A DNA stretch of 64,000 bases from Butyrivibrio sp. YAB3001. GTDB taxonomy: Bacteria > Bacillota > Clostridia > Lachnospirales > Lachnospiraceae. Positions 44,346 to 53,747 of the stretch are shown one piece after another. Position 1 is the stretch's first letter, and each line of letters begins with the position of its first letter. The stretch spans positions 17,829 through 81,828 of the forward strand of contig NZ_FOKR01000017.1 in the NCBI RefSeq assembly GCF_900112195.1. The letters are read 5' to 3'. Below the pieces are notes generated by a model. It was not told the DNA's origin, did not search any database, and saw only the letters and a program-made list of their open reading frames with translations. Both the position numbers and the translations under genes were made by a program.

Positions 44346-45587
44346 TTATTTTCTTTGAAGGAAATCCGGAATCTTAAGAGATTTAGGTTCTACTGTGCTC
44401 TTAATCTCTGATGGCTTATTAAGAGTAAGAGTTGAAGTAGGTCTTGGAATATTAACTGTATTTACTGGCTCTGGAGCAACCGTGCTAGGTGTAACAACTG
44501 ACTGTAAAGGTGTGATTGGCTGCGTCTGAACCGGACTCACAGTTGGCTGAACCTGTGTCATTCCCATTGGAGCTGCCTGTGGCTGCTGAGGAATCGGCTG
44601 TGCAGCCGGCTTACTTGGAAGCGGAATTTCATTAGCCTTATCCTCAATACCTGTAGCAATTACAGTAATTGTACATGTATCAGTCTTGGTCTCATCATAC
44701 ATAGCACCAAAGATAACATTAGTATCATCTCCTGCAAGACTACGAACATACTCTGAAGCATCTGATGCATCAGCGAGTGTTATATCACCGGAAATATTGA
44801 TAATAACATTTGAAGCGCCATTGATCTGTGTCTCAAGAAGAGGACTCTCTACTGCCATCTTAACAGCATCTGTAGCCTTATCATCGCCCTTACCGCTACC
44901 GATACCGATATGCGCAATACCTCTGTCCTTCATAACAGTCTGAACGTCAGCAAAGTCAAGATTGATTACAGCAGGTACATTAATAAGGTCAGTAATACCC
45001 TGTACTGCCTGCTGAAGAACCTCATCAGCCTTCTTAAGAGCATCAGGCATTGTTGTACGTCTGTCTACAATCTCAAGAAGCTTATCGTTAGGGATAACAA
45101 TAAGTGTATCTACATTACTCTTTATATTCTGAATACCGAGCATAGCGTTCTGCATACGAACTCTTGCCTCAAACTTAAAAGGCTTTGTAACTACGCCAAC
45201 AGTAAGGATACCCATTTCCTTGGCAAGTTTGGAAACAACAGGAGCTGCACCTGTACCGGTTCCGCCGCCCATACCGCAAGTAACAAATACCATGTCTGCG
45301 CCCTTCAACGCTGCTGATATTTCCTCTGCACTCTCCTCGGCTGCCTTCTGACCAATCTCAGGCTTTGCACCTGCACCAAGTCCCTTAGTAAGCTTCTCAC
45401 CAATCTGTAGAAGCTTAGGTGCCTTACAAAGCTGAAGTGCCTGCTTATCAGTATTGATACCAATAAACTCAACACCAGTAATATTCTCATCTACCATTCT
45501 ATTTACAGCATTATTACCTGCGCCGCCAACCCCGACAACGATGATTTTGCAGCCAGATTCAGCCTCATTTGACTTAATCTCCAGCAA
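44346..45587 (-). CDS. ftsZ: Cell division protein FtsZ
   Basis: A 413-residue tubulin-like GTPase. [18 protein letters not shown] opens the Rossmann core, and [18 protein letters not shown] contains the GTP-binding GGGTGTG tubulin signature (about residues 105-111). The T7 loop and a Pro/Gln/Thr-rich linker (about 320-400) follow. The C-terminal peptide [10 protein letters not shown] would bind FtsA, SepF or similar partners. Length and layout are normal. It is the last gene before a terminator in the division cluster and forms the cytokinetic ring. Confidence 0.97.
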   Translation of the reverse strand: MLEIKSNEAESGCKIIVVGVGGAGNNAVNRMVDENITGVEFIGINTDKQALQLCKAPKLLQIGEKLTKGLGAGAKPEIGQKAAEESAEEISAALKGADMVFVTCGMGGGTGTGAAPVVSKLAKEMGILTVGVVTKPFKFEARVRMQNAMLGIQNIKSNVDTLIVIPNDKLLEIVDRRTTMPDALKKADEVLQQAVQGITDLINVPAVINLDFADVQTVMKDRGIAHIGIGSGKGDDKATDAVKMAVESPLLETQINGASNVIINISGDITLADASDASEYVRSLAGDDTNVIFGAMYDETKTDTCTITVIATGIEDKANEIPLPSKPAAQPIPQQPQAAPMGMTQVQPTVSPVQTQPITPLQSVVTPSTVAPEPVNTVNIPRPTSTLTLNKPSEIKSTVEPKSLKIPDFLQRK

Positions 45588-45698
45588 GATAACTCCTCCT
45601 TCATAAACCTCATAAACTACTAATAGTTATGATACGATTTTTTTTTTTATTTATCAACCAGTTTTTTAATACTTAATTTATAATTTTGCGAAGAAATT

Positions 45699-46556
45699 TT
45701 ATTGCTTTTTTTCCTCAAATGTGACGTTCTTTTTATCTTCGCTAAAATCCTTCATTTCCAATATTCCTTTTTTGTCAGCCAGATTAGGAAGTATATATTG
45801 AAGCTGAATAATCTTTTCATCAATATAATCATTAGTTCCAAGACTGACCTCAACGTCATCAAAATATAAGTATACATTATATTCCGAATCAAAAAAGATT
45901 TTATTTGCATTTAGCTGATATTTATCCAAAAGCTGCGTGATATCAAGTATCTCGGAAAACACCTTCTCATTCTCTACAGGAAGCTTCTCATACAATATGC
46001 AATAATGAAAGTCCAGCCCCATGACCTGCGGAACACTGTCTGATGTTTCCATCGAGCTTTCAACAACTATACCATCCCTGTCAAAGTACATGTAATGCCC
46101 AAGATATGCGATATATCCGGCAACAGCCTTCTCGTAGACATTTATTCTTACAGTGTCAGGCGATATTATGTCAACATCCATTTTTTGAACAAACGGAATA
46201 TCTTCAATGCTCTTATCTCTATATTTAAGTGAAAGAAAAATCGAATTATGACTAAGTTTATCAGTCATTACCATATCGATTATCTCTTCATTTGTATAAT
46301 GCGTATTTCCATTTACATATATGTTTGTGATCGTATACTTTGTCGACACATAATTAAAAACTATAAAAGCCACAGCAAACAGCATAAGGATTATAGCAAA
46401 AATAATGCATATACTGCGGCTATATTTCAAAAGATTTTTAAGCGACTCCAACGGATGAAAATCCGCAAGCCTTTCGCCAAGGCTCGGAGTGTAATCATCA
46501 TAATAATAGTCTCTTGTCCGCCTTCGCAGAACTTTTCTTTTTCGCTTCTTTACCAT
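45699..46556 (-). CDS. ftsQ: Cell division protein FtsQ/DivIB
   Basis: A 285-residue bitopic protein. A basic cytoplasmic N-terminus (KKRKRKVLRRRTRDYYYDD) precedes one TM helix (about residues 50-70). The extracellular POTRA domain begins YTITNIYVNGNTHYTNEEIIDMV, followed by the beta domain (RINVYEKAVAGYIAYLGHYMYFDRDGIVV). It belongs to the FtsQBL divisome complex. It sits between ftsW and ftsZ, seven bases after the ftsW stop. Confidence 0.88.
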   Translation of the reverse strand: MVKKRKRKVLRRRTRDYYYDDYTPSLGERLADFHPLESLKNLLKYSRSICIIFAIILMLFAVAFIVFNYVSTKYTITNIYVNGNTHYTNEEIIDMVMTDKLSHNSIFLSLKYRDKSIEDIPFVQKMDVDIISPDTVRINVYEKAVAGYIAYLGHYMYFDRDGIVVESSMETSDSVPQVMGLDFHYCILYEKLPVENEKVFSEILDITQLLDKYQLNANKIFFDSEYNVYLYFDDVEVSLGTNDYIDEKIIQLQYILPNLADKKGILEMKDFSEDKKNVTFEEKKQ

Positions 46557-46563
46557 AATGCCA

Positions 46564-47730
46564 TTATCGTCCTATATTTCGCGCAACATTCAGAGTCATT
46601 CCAACTTCCGCAAGCTGAATGATAACAGCCGAACCGCCATAGCTTATAAATGGCAAGGTAATTCCGGTGTTTGGTATTGTGTTTGTTACAACTGCAATAT
46701 TCAGAATAACCTGAATAGCAATGTGTCCCATTACACCGATTACCAAAAGCGCGCCAAACATATCCGGAGCATTATTGGCAATTACCATAAGTCTCCATAT
46801 AAGAAGAATGAACATAATCATAACAGCAATTGCGCCAAACAAGCCAAGTTCCTCGCAAATGATAGAGAAAATCATATCATTCTGTGCCTCTGGAAGCTTC
46901 ATCTTCTGCATGCTCTCTCCAAGACCTTTGCCAAAGATACCGCCCGATCCAATTGCATAAAGAGCCTGGAGCGTCTGGAAACTCTTGTCACTGGCATACG
47001 CATTGGGATCAAGCCATGCCAGAATACGTTCAAAACGATAGTTCTTACCGCCGTTATCCTTCGAATTAACTACAATCATAATTACTGCTGCTATAAATGC
47101 CGCCAGCGCCAAGCCCCCGAGTATATATCTCTTGTACCCCGGAGTAGCCACAAAAAGCATAATTACCGTTATTCCGATTATAATAACTGCCGAGCTTAAG
47201 TTTCTGGTGATCTTATATACCATAAATGCCAAAATTGCCGGAAAAAGAATAGCAATTCCAAAGCCTTTTGGCGTAGTAAGATTTTTTTGAAGCTTGATAA
47301 TAATTGTCGCAGTAAAAACTATTGTCGCAACCTTTGCAGCCTCCGCAGGCTGAATTGACACACTTCCGATATATATCCAACGTCTTGCTCCATTAATAGT
47401 TCTTCCAAACGGAATAACCAGTATAAGAAGCAGGGCCGCCACTCCGTATATTATAACTGTCATTTTTTGCCATAACTTATACGGAATAAAAGAAATCACA
47501 ATCATAAACGAAAGTCCGATTATAGTTGGCAATAGCTGATGCTTGAAATAATAAGCAGGATCACCTGTTTGTAAATTAGCATCGTAAGAACTTGTAGAAT
47601 ATAGCATTATAAGCCCAAACATAACCAAAAACAAGATTATAAATATCAGGCTGTAATCCACATATCTCTCTTCCCTTTGTTTCTTTAATGTAGCTGTTCT
47701 ATTCAAATTCATCCCCCATAAAACAGGCAT
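46564..47730 (-). CDS. ftsW: Septal peptidoglycan glycosyltransferase FtsW (SEDS family)
   Basis: A 388-residue SEDS protein with about ten TM helices. VDYSLIFIILFLVMFGLIMLYSTSS is the N-terminal helix pair. GARRWIYIGSVSIQPAEAAKVATI is the SEDS signature containing the conserved Glu and Lys. GESMQKMKLPEAQNDMIFSIICEELG includes the PEAxxDFIFAVxxEE-type loop with the catalytic Asp, and NTGITLPFISYGGSA the C-terminal motif. It polymerises septal glycan together with the PBP encoded upstream. The start may be ATG 47730 or the Met six codons later; neither has a strong ribosome-binding site. Confidence 0.93.
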   Translation of the reverse strand: MPVLWGMNLNRTATLKKQREERYVDYSLIFIILFLVMFGLIMLYSTSSYDANLQTGDPAYYFKHQLLPTIIGLSFMIVISFIPYKLWQKMTVIIYGVAALLLILVIPFGRTINGARRWIYIGSVSIQPAEAAKVATIVFTATIIIKLQKNLTTPKGFGIAILFPAILAFMVYKITRNLSSAVIIIGITVIMLFVATPGYKRYILGGLALAAFIAAVIMIVVNSKDNGGKNYRFERILAWLDPNAYASDKSFQTLQALYAIGSGGIFGKGLGESMQKMKLPEAQNDMIFSIICEELGLFGAIAVMIMFILLIWRLMVIANNAPDMFGALLVIGVMGHIAIQVILNIAVVTNTIPNTGITLPFISYGGSAVIIQLAEVGMTLNVARNIGR

Positions 47731-47831
47731 TTCTTGTTAATACCATTCCCATAAGATATACATTCATTACCACTCAAAAATCGCAGTAATTACGCGTTTC
47801 TGCAATTCTTTCAGACATAAAATATCATCGA

Positions 47832-49205
47832 TCAATCCGGGAGTTTATTTACATATTCCTTAAACTTCTTTCCTCTTGTCTCATAGTTAGGGAACATATC
47901 CCAGCTTGCACAGGCAGGTGATAAAAGAACTGCATCACCGGGCTCTGCATTTTCTGTACAGAATCTAAGTGCATCTTCATAGGTATCCTTGAACACAAAA
48001 TTGTTAAAGCCGTGCTTTTTCGCACATTCTGCAATTTTTTCCTTAGTCTGTCCTATAAGAACAAGGAGTTTGACTGTATCACCAAAGTTTTCAATCCACT
48101 CATCATATTCGTTGCCTTTATCATAGCCACCACCTATAAGAATAGTAGGCTTGCTCATCGCTCTGATTCCCTGGATCGCTGCGTCAGGATTAGTTCCCTT
48201 TGAATCATTATAATAATCAACGCCCCTCTTGGTTGCAACAAATTCGATTCTGTGTTCCACTGCCTTAAAGTTTCTGATAACGCTAAGAATAGTAGCAAGC
48301 GGCACATCCATTGCAAGTGACATAGCAAGGGCAGCCATAACGTTCTCGATATTGCACATTCCAACCAGATTCATATCATGAACATTCATCACTTTCATGG
48401 CATTTCCTGCGGTTGCCATATAAATGTCCTCGCCATCAAGATAAAAGCCATCCTGAAGCTTTTCTTTTGATGAAAAGAAAACAACCTTTGCAGGACATCT
48501 CTTCCCGAAGTCCCTTGTATATTCATTGTCATAGTTAAGGACACAGGTATCCTCTTTTGTCTGATTATGCGCAATATTCTCTTTCATGGAAGCATAGCAT
48601 TCCATTGTATGATGTCTGTTAAGATGATCAGGCGTTACATTTAATATAGCAGAAACATTGGCATGAAAATTATCTACTGCCTCTAACTGAAAAGAGCTTA
48701 TTTCTCCTACAGTAACTGAAGAATCCGTCATCTCAAGCGCGCTCTCCGCATAGGAAACGCCAATGTTACCAACAACATATGCTTTTCCAAAATGAGCTTT
48801 CATTATTTCGCCAACCAAAGTAGTTGTTGTTGTCTTGCCATTTGTTCCTGTAATTGCTACAAACTTACCCTTTGCAAAATTAAAAGCAAGCTCTATCTCA
48901 CTCCAAATAGGAATATTTCTATCCTTTATACGCATTATTGTTGGTGTATCAAGAGGTACTGCAGGACTTGGAACAACCAGTGATATTTCATCAAGAACTT
49001 CATCAGAAATTGTTCCTATTATAATCTGAGTATTCTCACGGTCTGCATCATGTAGTTTCCCTCTGATGTCATCTTCAGATACTTTTGTATTCTCCTCAAG
49101 CATTATCGGAACTGCGCCAACCTTATTAAGAAGGCTCACTGAGCCGACTCCTGATAAACCAGAGCCTATTACAAGTACCTTTTTTCCTTTTAATTCCGCT
49201 ACCAT
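47832..49205 (-). CDS. murD: UDP-N-acetylmuramoyl-L-alanine--D-glutamate ligase
   Basis: A 457-residue Mur ligase. KKVLVIGSGLSGVGSVSLL is the N-terminal nucleotide-like loop. FVAITGTNGKTTTTTLVGEIM is the ATP P-loop (about residue 115). VGEISSFQLEAV and LNVTPDHLNRH are central-domain motifs, and YYNDSKGTNPDAAIQGI and LIGGGYDKGNEYDEW are C-terminal ones, typical of MurD. It adds D-Glu to UDP-MurNAc-L-Ala in the cytoplasm. In many Firmicutes mraY precedes murD; here it does not. Confidence 0.96.
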   Translation of the reverse strand: MVAELKGKKVLVIGSGLSGVGSVSLLNKVGAVPIMLEENTKVSEDDIRGKLHDADRENTQIIIGTISDEVLDEISLVVPSPAVPLDTPTIMRIKDRNIPIWSEIELAFNFAKGKFVAITGTNGKTTTTTLVGEIMKAHFGKAYVVGNIGVSYAESALEMTDSSVTVGEISSFQLEAVDNFHANVSAILNVTPDHLNRHHTMECYASMKENIAHNQTKEDTCVLNYDNEYTRDFGKRCPAKVVFFSSKEKLQDGFYLDGEDIYMATAGNAMKVMNVHDMNLVGMCNIENVMAALAMSLAMDVPLATILSVIRNFKAVEHRIEFVATKRGVDYYNDSKGTNPDAAIQGIRAMSKPTILIGGGYDKGNEYDEWIENFGDTVKLLVLIGQTKEKIAECAKKHGFNNFVFKDTYEDALRFCTENAEPGDAVLLSPACASWDMFPNYETRGKKFKEYVNKLPD

Positions 49206-49259
49206 TTGCTTTTTCCTCGTAATTATATTGTTTTTTCGTTAAACTATCACAGTTAGTAA

Positions 49260-51530
49260 TCATTCACCGTTATTTTCCTCGGCACTGCCATCTGGCTCTG
49301 CTCCTCCCTCAAAATCAGGAAGTGTATCCGCTCCGGAAGGACTTCCATTATTCGGGTCAAGAAGCTTCCCTGTATCTGGGTCAATATAATACCCCGTCTC
49401 AGGGTCTACGTCAAATGACTGCCAAATTGAAGATCTGCCAGATTCTTCCTGTGTTTCTTCTACGGTTATCTCTACAGTCTCTTCCGAGTTCTGGCCTTCT
49501 TCGCCTTCATTTCCTTCAGCATTTTCCTCGGCTCCCTCTTCAGTTTCCGTAGCAACCGGAGTAACCATCTTTTCCCTGAGCTCAGCAAGTTCAGTCTGTT
49601 CAGACTCAGAAAGTTCCTCAGTCATAGGGAAATTCAGATATGGAAGAGCCTCTGTAAGAATGCTTCTCACAAGTAAAGTTGCCAGCCTTGTTGCTGTATC
49701 CTGATATTGCACATTTGGTCTGTCTACAACAACATATATTGCTATCTTAGGGTCATTAGCAGGAGCATATCCCATAAAAGAAAGTACATACTGCCTGTTT
49801 TTTCTGGGAAGTGTCTGCGCTGTACCAGTTTTTCCGCCTATCATGTAGCCTGCAGGTCTTGCAGTTTTACCCGTTCCTTCGTCACTGGAAACTACTTTAT
49901 TACAATACTGAATTACTTTTTCAGAAGTGCTTGCGGAAATAGTCTGTCTAAGAACCCTTGGCTCTATGCTTTTTACCGTCGCACCGCTTGAATTAATAAT
50001 TTTCTTTACAATGTGTGGTTCATAATAATATCCGCCATTGATCAGTGAGCAAAAGCTTGTGATCATCTCTATCATGTCCACGTTGAAGCCCTGGCCGAAA
50101 GTATTGGTCGCAAGTTCAGTCGGTCCCATATTTGAAGCATTATAGGTAAGCCCCTCAGTTCTTGCCTCACCTGCAAGGTCAATGTTAGTCTTTAGACCAA
50201 ATCCGAAATTCTTCTGAAATGTTGTAAAATTATTAACTCCTATAGCCTGACCGATATACATCATCGCTACGTTACAGGATATCGCAATACCTCTCTCAAC
50301 AGATACTGCGCCATCACCATATGTATTATGGCAGGAAATATCCCAGCCACCCACATTCAGATAGCCTTTACAATTATACACTTCATTTCCCGTGATAGCA
50401 CCTGTTTCAAGGCCCGTTGCCACAGTAAACGGCTTAGCGACAGATCCCGGCTCATATGTATCTGCTATGCAAAAATTCTTCCAAAGCGCATTATAATTCT
50501 GATAAAGCTGTTCATCAGAAAACTCTTCAAGCATCTCTTCCGTAATATATACACCTGAATCATAGATGCTCTCTCCCTTAACTTTATTACCCTTTTCATC
50601 TACCGCAGGCATACCAAGCAGTTTGGACTTGTCCCTTGGATTATTAAGATCAAAATTAGGGTAGCTCGCCATCGCCATTACTTCCCCGGAATCCACATCC
50701 ATTATGATGCAACCCACGTTGTTGGCGCCATTTCCATATCTTACGTTATTCTGATAAGTCTCGTTAAATTCATTCAGATGTTTCTCAACGATATTCTGAA
50801 GATTTCCATCTATTGTAGTAACTATACTGTCGCCATCAGTTGCCGGTATTGTTGTCCTCTCAAGATTGGAATCATCATCCAGATACCCGTACTCTCGCCC
50901 CATCGTACCGCTAAGTGTATCGTTGTAATACTCCTCAAGTCCATACATTCCGTTGTTATCACCTGATGTGAAGCCTATTACATCACATGCAAGTGACCCA
51001 TTGGGATATTTGCGGATATATCCGGATTCAAACCAGATTCCCTGAATGTTCTCATCATAATTATCTGTACCGGGAGTTATCATCTCCTGAAAATTAGCTA
51101 TCTGATCAAAAGAAAGTTTTTTAGCAAGTATATAATACTGAGAAGTCGGATTTTCTTTGAGATACGCTCTTATCTGTGAAATATCCAGATCAAAATTTGA
51201 AGAAAGCGCATTTAATGTTGGCTCTAAATATTTTTCATCTCGTAAAAGAATTTTTGCGTCAAGTATAAGATTATATACTTTTTCGCTGTATGCAAGGATT
51301 GTTCCGTTGGCATCAAGGATTTCTCCTCTTCTGAAAGGTAATGTCTTCGAATCATACTGCTGTTGTGATAAAACCTGTCTTTCGTATTCTTCTCCGTTAT
51401 TTTTCGTTATCAGAATAAGTCTTACCCCTAATCCAACGAAAGCCAGTAGTACCAATGTAAATAGCACTACCAGCTTTTTCTTCATCCAAATTGTAAACTT
51501 TTGGCCAACTTTTTTTCTATTACGTTTCAT
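49260..51530 (-). CDS. Class B penicillin-binding protein (FtsI/SpoVD type) with acidic C-terminal tail
   Basis: A 756-residue protein. One N-terminal TM helix and the PBP dimerisation domain (RRGEILDANGTILAYSEKVY) precede a transpeptidase domain at about residues 260-640, with the catalytic Ser in YEPGSVAKPF (SxxK), SCN in AISCNVAMM and KTG in MIGGKTGTAQT. It cross-links septal peptidoglycan with FtsW. The last 110 residues are a highly acidic low-complexity tail (runs of Glu, then DVDPETGYYIDPDTGKLLDPNNG) in place of the PASTA domains of many Gram-positive homologues. It follows the FtsL-type gene by ten bases. Confidence 0.92.
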   Translation of the reverse strand: MKRNRKKVGQKFTIWMKKKLVVLFTLVLLAFVGLGVRLILITKNNGEEYERQVLSQQQYDSKTLPFRRGEILDANGTILAYSEKVYNLILDAKILLRDEKYLEPTLNALSSNFDLDISQIRAYLKENPTSQYYILAKKLSFDQIANFQEMITPGTDNYDENIQGIWFESGYIRKYPNGSLACDVIGFTSGDNNGMYGLEEYYNDTLSGTMGREYGYLDDDSNLERTTIPATDGDSIVTTIDGNLQNIVEKHLNEFNETYQNNVRYGNGANNVGCIIMDVDSGEVMAMASYPNFDLNNPRDKSKLLGMPAVDEKGNKVKGESIYDSGVYITEEMLEEFSDEQLYQNYNALWKNFCIADTYEPGSVAKPFTVATGLETGAITGNEVYNCKGYLNVGGWDISCHNTYGDGAVSVERGIAISCNVAMMYIGQAIGVNNFTTFQKNFGFGLKTNIDLAGEARTEGLTYNASNMGPTELATNTFGQGFNVDMIEMITSFCSLINGGYYYEPHIVKKIINSSGATVKSIEPRVLRQTISASTSEKVIQYCNKVVSSDEGTGKTARPAGYMIGGKTGTAQTLPRKNRQYVLSFMGYAPANDPKIAIYVVVDRPNVQYQDTATRLATLLVRSILTEALPYLNFPMTEELSESEQTELAELREKMVTPVATETEEGAEENAEGNEGEEGQNSEETVEITVEETQEESGRSSIWQSFDVDPETGYYIDPDTGKLLDPNNGSPSGADTLPDFEGGAEPDGSAEENNGE

Positions 51531-51540
51531 TTGCTATACA

Positions 51541-51978
51541 TCACTTTCCATCGCTTTCAGGAATAGGCGCTACCTGACGAACATAATCATTCCCACCACC
51601 ATCAGAATATGTAACTATCTGACCTTCTGTAGCGTATGACATTCCGTATTCCTGGATGGCTATTCTTTTCACTTCATCGAGATCCAAGTTGCCATTCGCT
51701 CTATTATACGCCTCATCATTCTCCTGTTTCAATGTATTAAGTTGACTTTCTAAACTGGCTATATTTTTGACACTGCCCTGTATCTGTGACTGCAATGAGA
51801 TGTACCACGCAAGTGTTGCCGCCATCATCATTACTGCCAGAGATAAAAACAAAAGATAACCAAGGCTCATATGATGTCTTCTGGTTCTTGAAGGTTCATG
51901 AACATGGTAATATCTACTGTCATGAACCGGCTCTTTTACTTTTCTAACAGTATTCCCATACACGTATCTGTTTGCCAT
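51541..51978 (-). CDS. ftsL: FtsL-like cell division protein
   Basis: A 145-residue bitopic protein. A basic His-rich cytoplasmic segment (PSRTRRHHM) leads into a TM helix (LGYLLFLSLAVMMMAATLAWYI). A leucine-zipper-like coiled coil follows (IQGSVKNIASLESQLNTLKQENDEAYNRA) and then the short conserved motif LDLDEVKRIAIQEYGMSYA. This is the standard FtsL/DivIC layout, and position between rsmH and the PBP gene assigns FtsL. ATG 51978 is certain because AAGGAGG lies six bases upstream. Confidence 0.85.
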   Translation of the reverse strand: MANRYVYGNTVRKVKEPVHDSRYYHVHEPSRTRRHHMSLGYLLFLSLAVMMMAATLAWYISLQSQIQGSVKNIASLESQLNTLKQENDEAYNRANGNLDLDEVKRIAIQEYGMSYATEGQIVTYSDGGGNDYVRQVAPIPESDGK

Positions 51979-52077
51979 GTCCAACCTCCTTCTTATAGTA
52001 GTCTTGCTCATATGAGCTATAGTTTGTTAAGAAAATACCGACCAAATCAATAATGTCAGCATCTTATATTCACTAAA

Positions 52078-53019
52078 TCAATTCATTGCTTTCTCAAAGA
52101 CTCTAAGTTTAGCGCTTTGAGATCTCTTATTTTCTGAAAGTTCCTCTTCACTTGGTAAAATGGGTTTCCTTGTCACCACTTTACCCTTGGACTTTTTGCC
52201 ACATACACATACCGGAAAATCAGACGGGCATGTACATGGATTTTCATTTTTCCTGAAATTGTTCTTGGTTATTCTATCCTCCAGAGAATGGAATGTAATT
52301 ACGCAAAGCCTTCCACCCGGATTCAGGAAATCAATAAAACCATCCAGTGAGTTCTGAAGAACATCAAGTTCTCTGTTAAGGGCAATTCGAATTGCCTGAT
52401 AAGTTCTCTTGGAAGGATGTCCTCCCTTTTCTCGCATCTTGGCCGGAATAGCTGCCTTAATTATGTCATTTAGCTGAAATGTTGTTTCAATAGGCGCTTT
52501 GCTTCGCTCTATACAAATATGCTTTGCTATATTCTTGGCAAATTTATCTTCTCCATAATCTCTGATAATATGGAAAATCTCAGTTTCGGAATAATTATTA
52601 ACTATGTCTCTGGCTGTGAGTGTCTGCCTCTGGTCCATTCTCATATCAAGCGGAACATCTTCCTTATAAGTAAAGCCTCTGTCTGCGTTATCAAGCTGAT
52701 ATGAAGAAACACCAAGATCAAGTAAAATCCCATCAACTCCGGTAACTCCCAAAGCTCTCAATCTGTCAACAGCATTCTCATAATTGTCTCTTATGATGGT
52801 AACTCTGTCTGCGAATGGCTCAAGGCGCTTCGTTGCAGCATTTATTGCAGCTTCATCCTGATCTGTTCCATATAGATGACCACCATCGTTAAGTCTCTCA
52901 GCTATATGAAAAGAATGTCCTGCTCCGCCCAATGTCCCGTCAAGATAAATACCATCCGGCTTAATATTCAGATTTTCCAGGCACTCCTCAAGGAGTACAG
53001 AATAATGTTTAAATTCCAT
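52078..53019 (-). CDS. rsmH: 16S rRNA (cytosine-1402-N4)-methyltransferase
   Basis: A 313-residue SAM methyltransferase. [32 protein letters not shown] is the conserved N-terminus, followed by [33 protein letters not shown] and [25 protein letters not shown] is the C-terminal signature. A Cys-rich stretch ([17 protein letters not shown]) near residue 270 is common in Gram-positive RsmH. It methylates C1402 of 16S rRNA. It follows mraZ in the standard order. Confidence 0.96.
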   Translation of the reverse strand: MEFKHYSVLLEECLENLNIKPDGIYLDGTLGGAGHSFHIAERLNDGGHLYGTDQDEAAINAATKRLEPFADRVTIIRDNYENAVDRLRALGVTGVDGILLDLGVSSYQLDNADRGFTYKEDVPLDMRMDQRQTLTARDIVNNYSETEIFHIIRDYGEDKFAKNIAKHICIERSKAPIETTFQLNDIIKAAIPAKMREKGGHPSKRTYQAIRIALNRELDVLQNSLDGFIDFLNPGGRLCVITFHSLEDRITKNNFRKNENPCTCPSDFPVCVCGKKSKGKVVTRKPILPSEEELSENKRSQSAKLRVFEKAMN

Positions 53020-53066
53020 GTCTCTACCACTTTAAACCCGAAACCAATCATCAGATCATCACATTA

Positions 53067-53507
53067 TTAAATGCTAAGTCCGTATTCACTCATCTTGGCG
53101 GCTATCTCGTTAATGTCATCAAAGCTGCAAGCCTTCTCCCACTCTTCCTTGCTCCAGATTTCTGCCCTGTTACCAACACCGGCAATCACAGCCTCTTTCT
53201 CGATCTTGGCATATTCAAGAAGATTGGTGGGAATATTTATTCGTCCCTGCTTATCCACTTCAGCATCACAGGCTCCTGAGATAAAAAAGCGGCTCAATGC
53301 TCTAGCACCGGGATTATCCATAGGAAGTTTCTGAATCTTACCCTCAAACACTTCCCACTCATCATTGGAGAACACAAATAAACATCCGTCAAAGCCCTTA
53401 GTAACCACAAACTGTTCACCAAGAAGTTCACGGAATTTAGCAGGTATTATGAGTCTTCCCTTGGCGTCTATGGAATGACTATATTCTCCTTTGAACGCTG
53501 CTCCCAC
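53067..53507 (-). CDS. mraZ: Transcriptional regulator MraZ
   Basis: A 146-residue protein with two AbrB-like SpoVT domains, each with a DxxGR loop: SHSIDAKGRLIIPAKFRELL (residues 9-28) and CDAEVDKQGRINIPTNLLEYA (about 80-100). It represses the division/wall operon it begins. The predicted start is GTG at 53507, giving the short N-terminus GAAFKGEY. No clear Shine-Dalgarno sequence precedes it. The start codon is itself part of the MraZ-box array, an unusual overlap of operator and translation start. Confidence 0.92.
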   Translation of the reverse strand: MGAAFKGEYSHSIDAKGRLIIPAKFRELLGEQFVVTKGFDGCLFVFSNDEWEVFEGKIQKLPMDNPGARALSRFFISGACDAEVDKQGRINIPTNLLEYAKIEKEAVIAGVGNRAEIWSKEEWEKACSFDDINEIAAKMSEYGLSI

Positions 53508-53548
53508 TTATCTACCACTTTCAACCACTTTTTGACACTTTTTACCAC
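53503..53548 (-). promoter_or_regulatory. MraZ-box operator array
   Basis: On the minus strand GTGGT, GTGTC, GTGGT, GTGGT and GTGGG occur at 10-, 10-, 10- and 11-base intervals. This fits the TGGGN-like direct repeats with five-base spacers bound by MraZ upstream of its own operon. The last repeat contains the mraZ start codon. Confidence 0.75.
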
Positions 53549-53613
53549 CTGATTGTATTATAAGATATTTTTTTTCATTAAACAACCCTGTTTTCCGCAC
53601 TATCCAGGTAAAG

Positions 53614-53653
53614 CAACAAAAAAATCCACCCAACAACAAATAGTTGGGTGGAT
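53614..53653 (-). terminator. Terminator of lgt
   Basis: An 11-bp perfect stem ATCCACCCAAC/GTTGGGTGGAT with an eight-base loop is followed by T7 on the minus strand, about 95 bases after the lgt stop. It insulates the division operon from lgt. Confidence 0.85.
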
Positions 53654-53747
53654 ATAAAACATTCCATCAATATATAGTTATAAAAAAATATAACTTTTTA
53701 TAAAATCATAAAAATAATCGCTCCGTCGCCTCAAGCAGCAATCTCTC

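Noticed and set aside
46558-47199. A 213-codon plus-strand frame
   Set aside because: It is antisense to ftsW, rich in Asn, His and Cys as expected of a shadow of a membrane-protein gene, and lacks translation signals.
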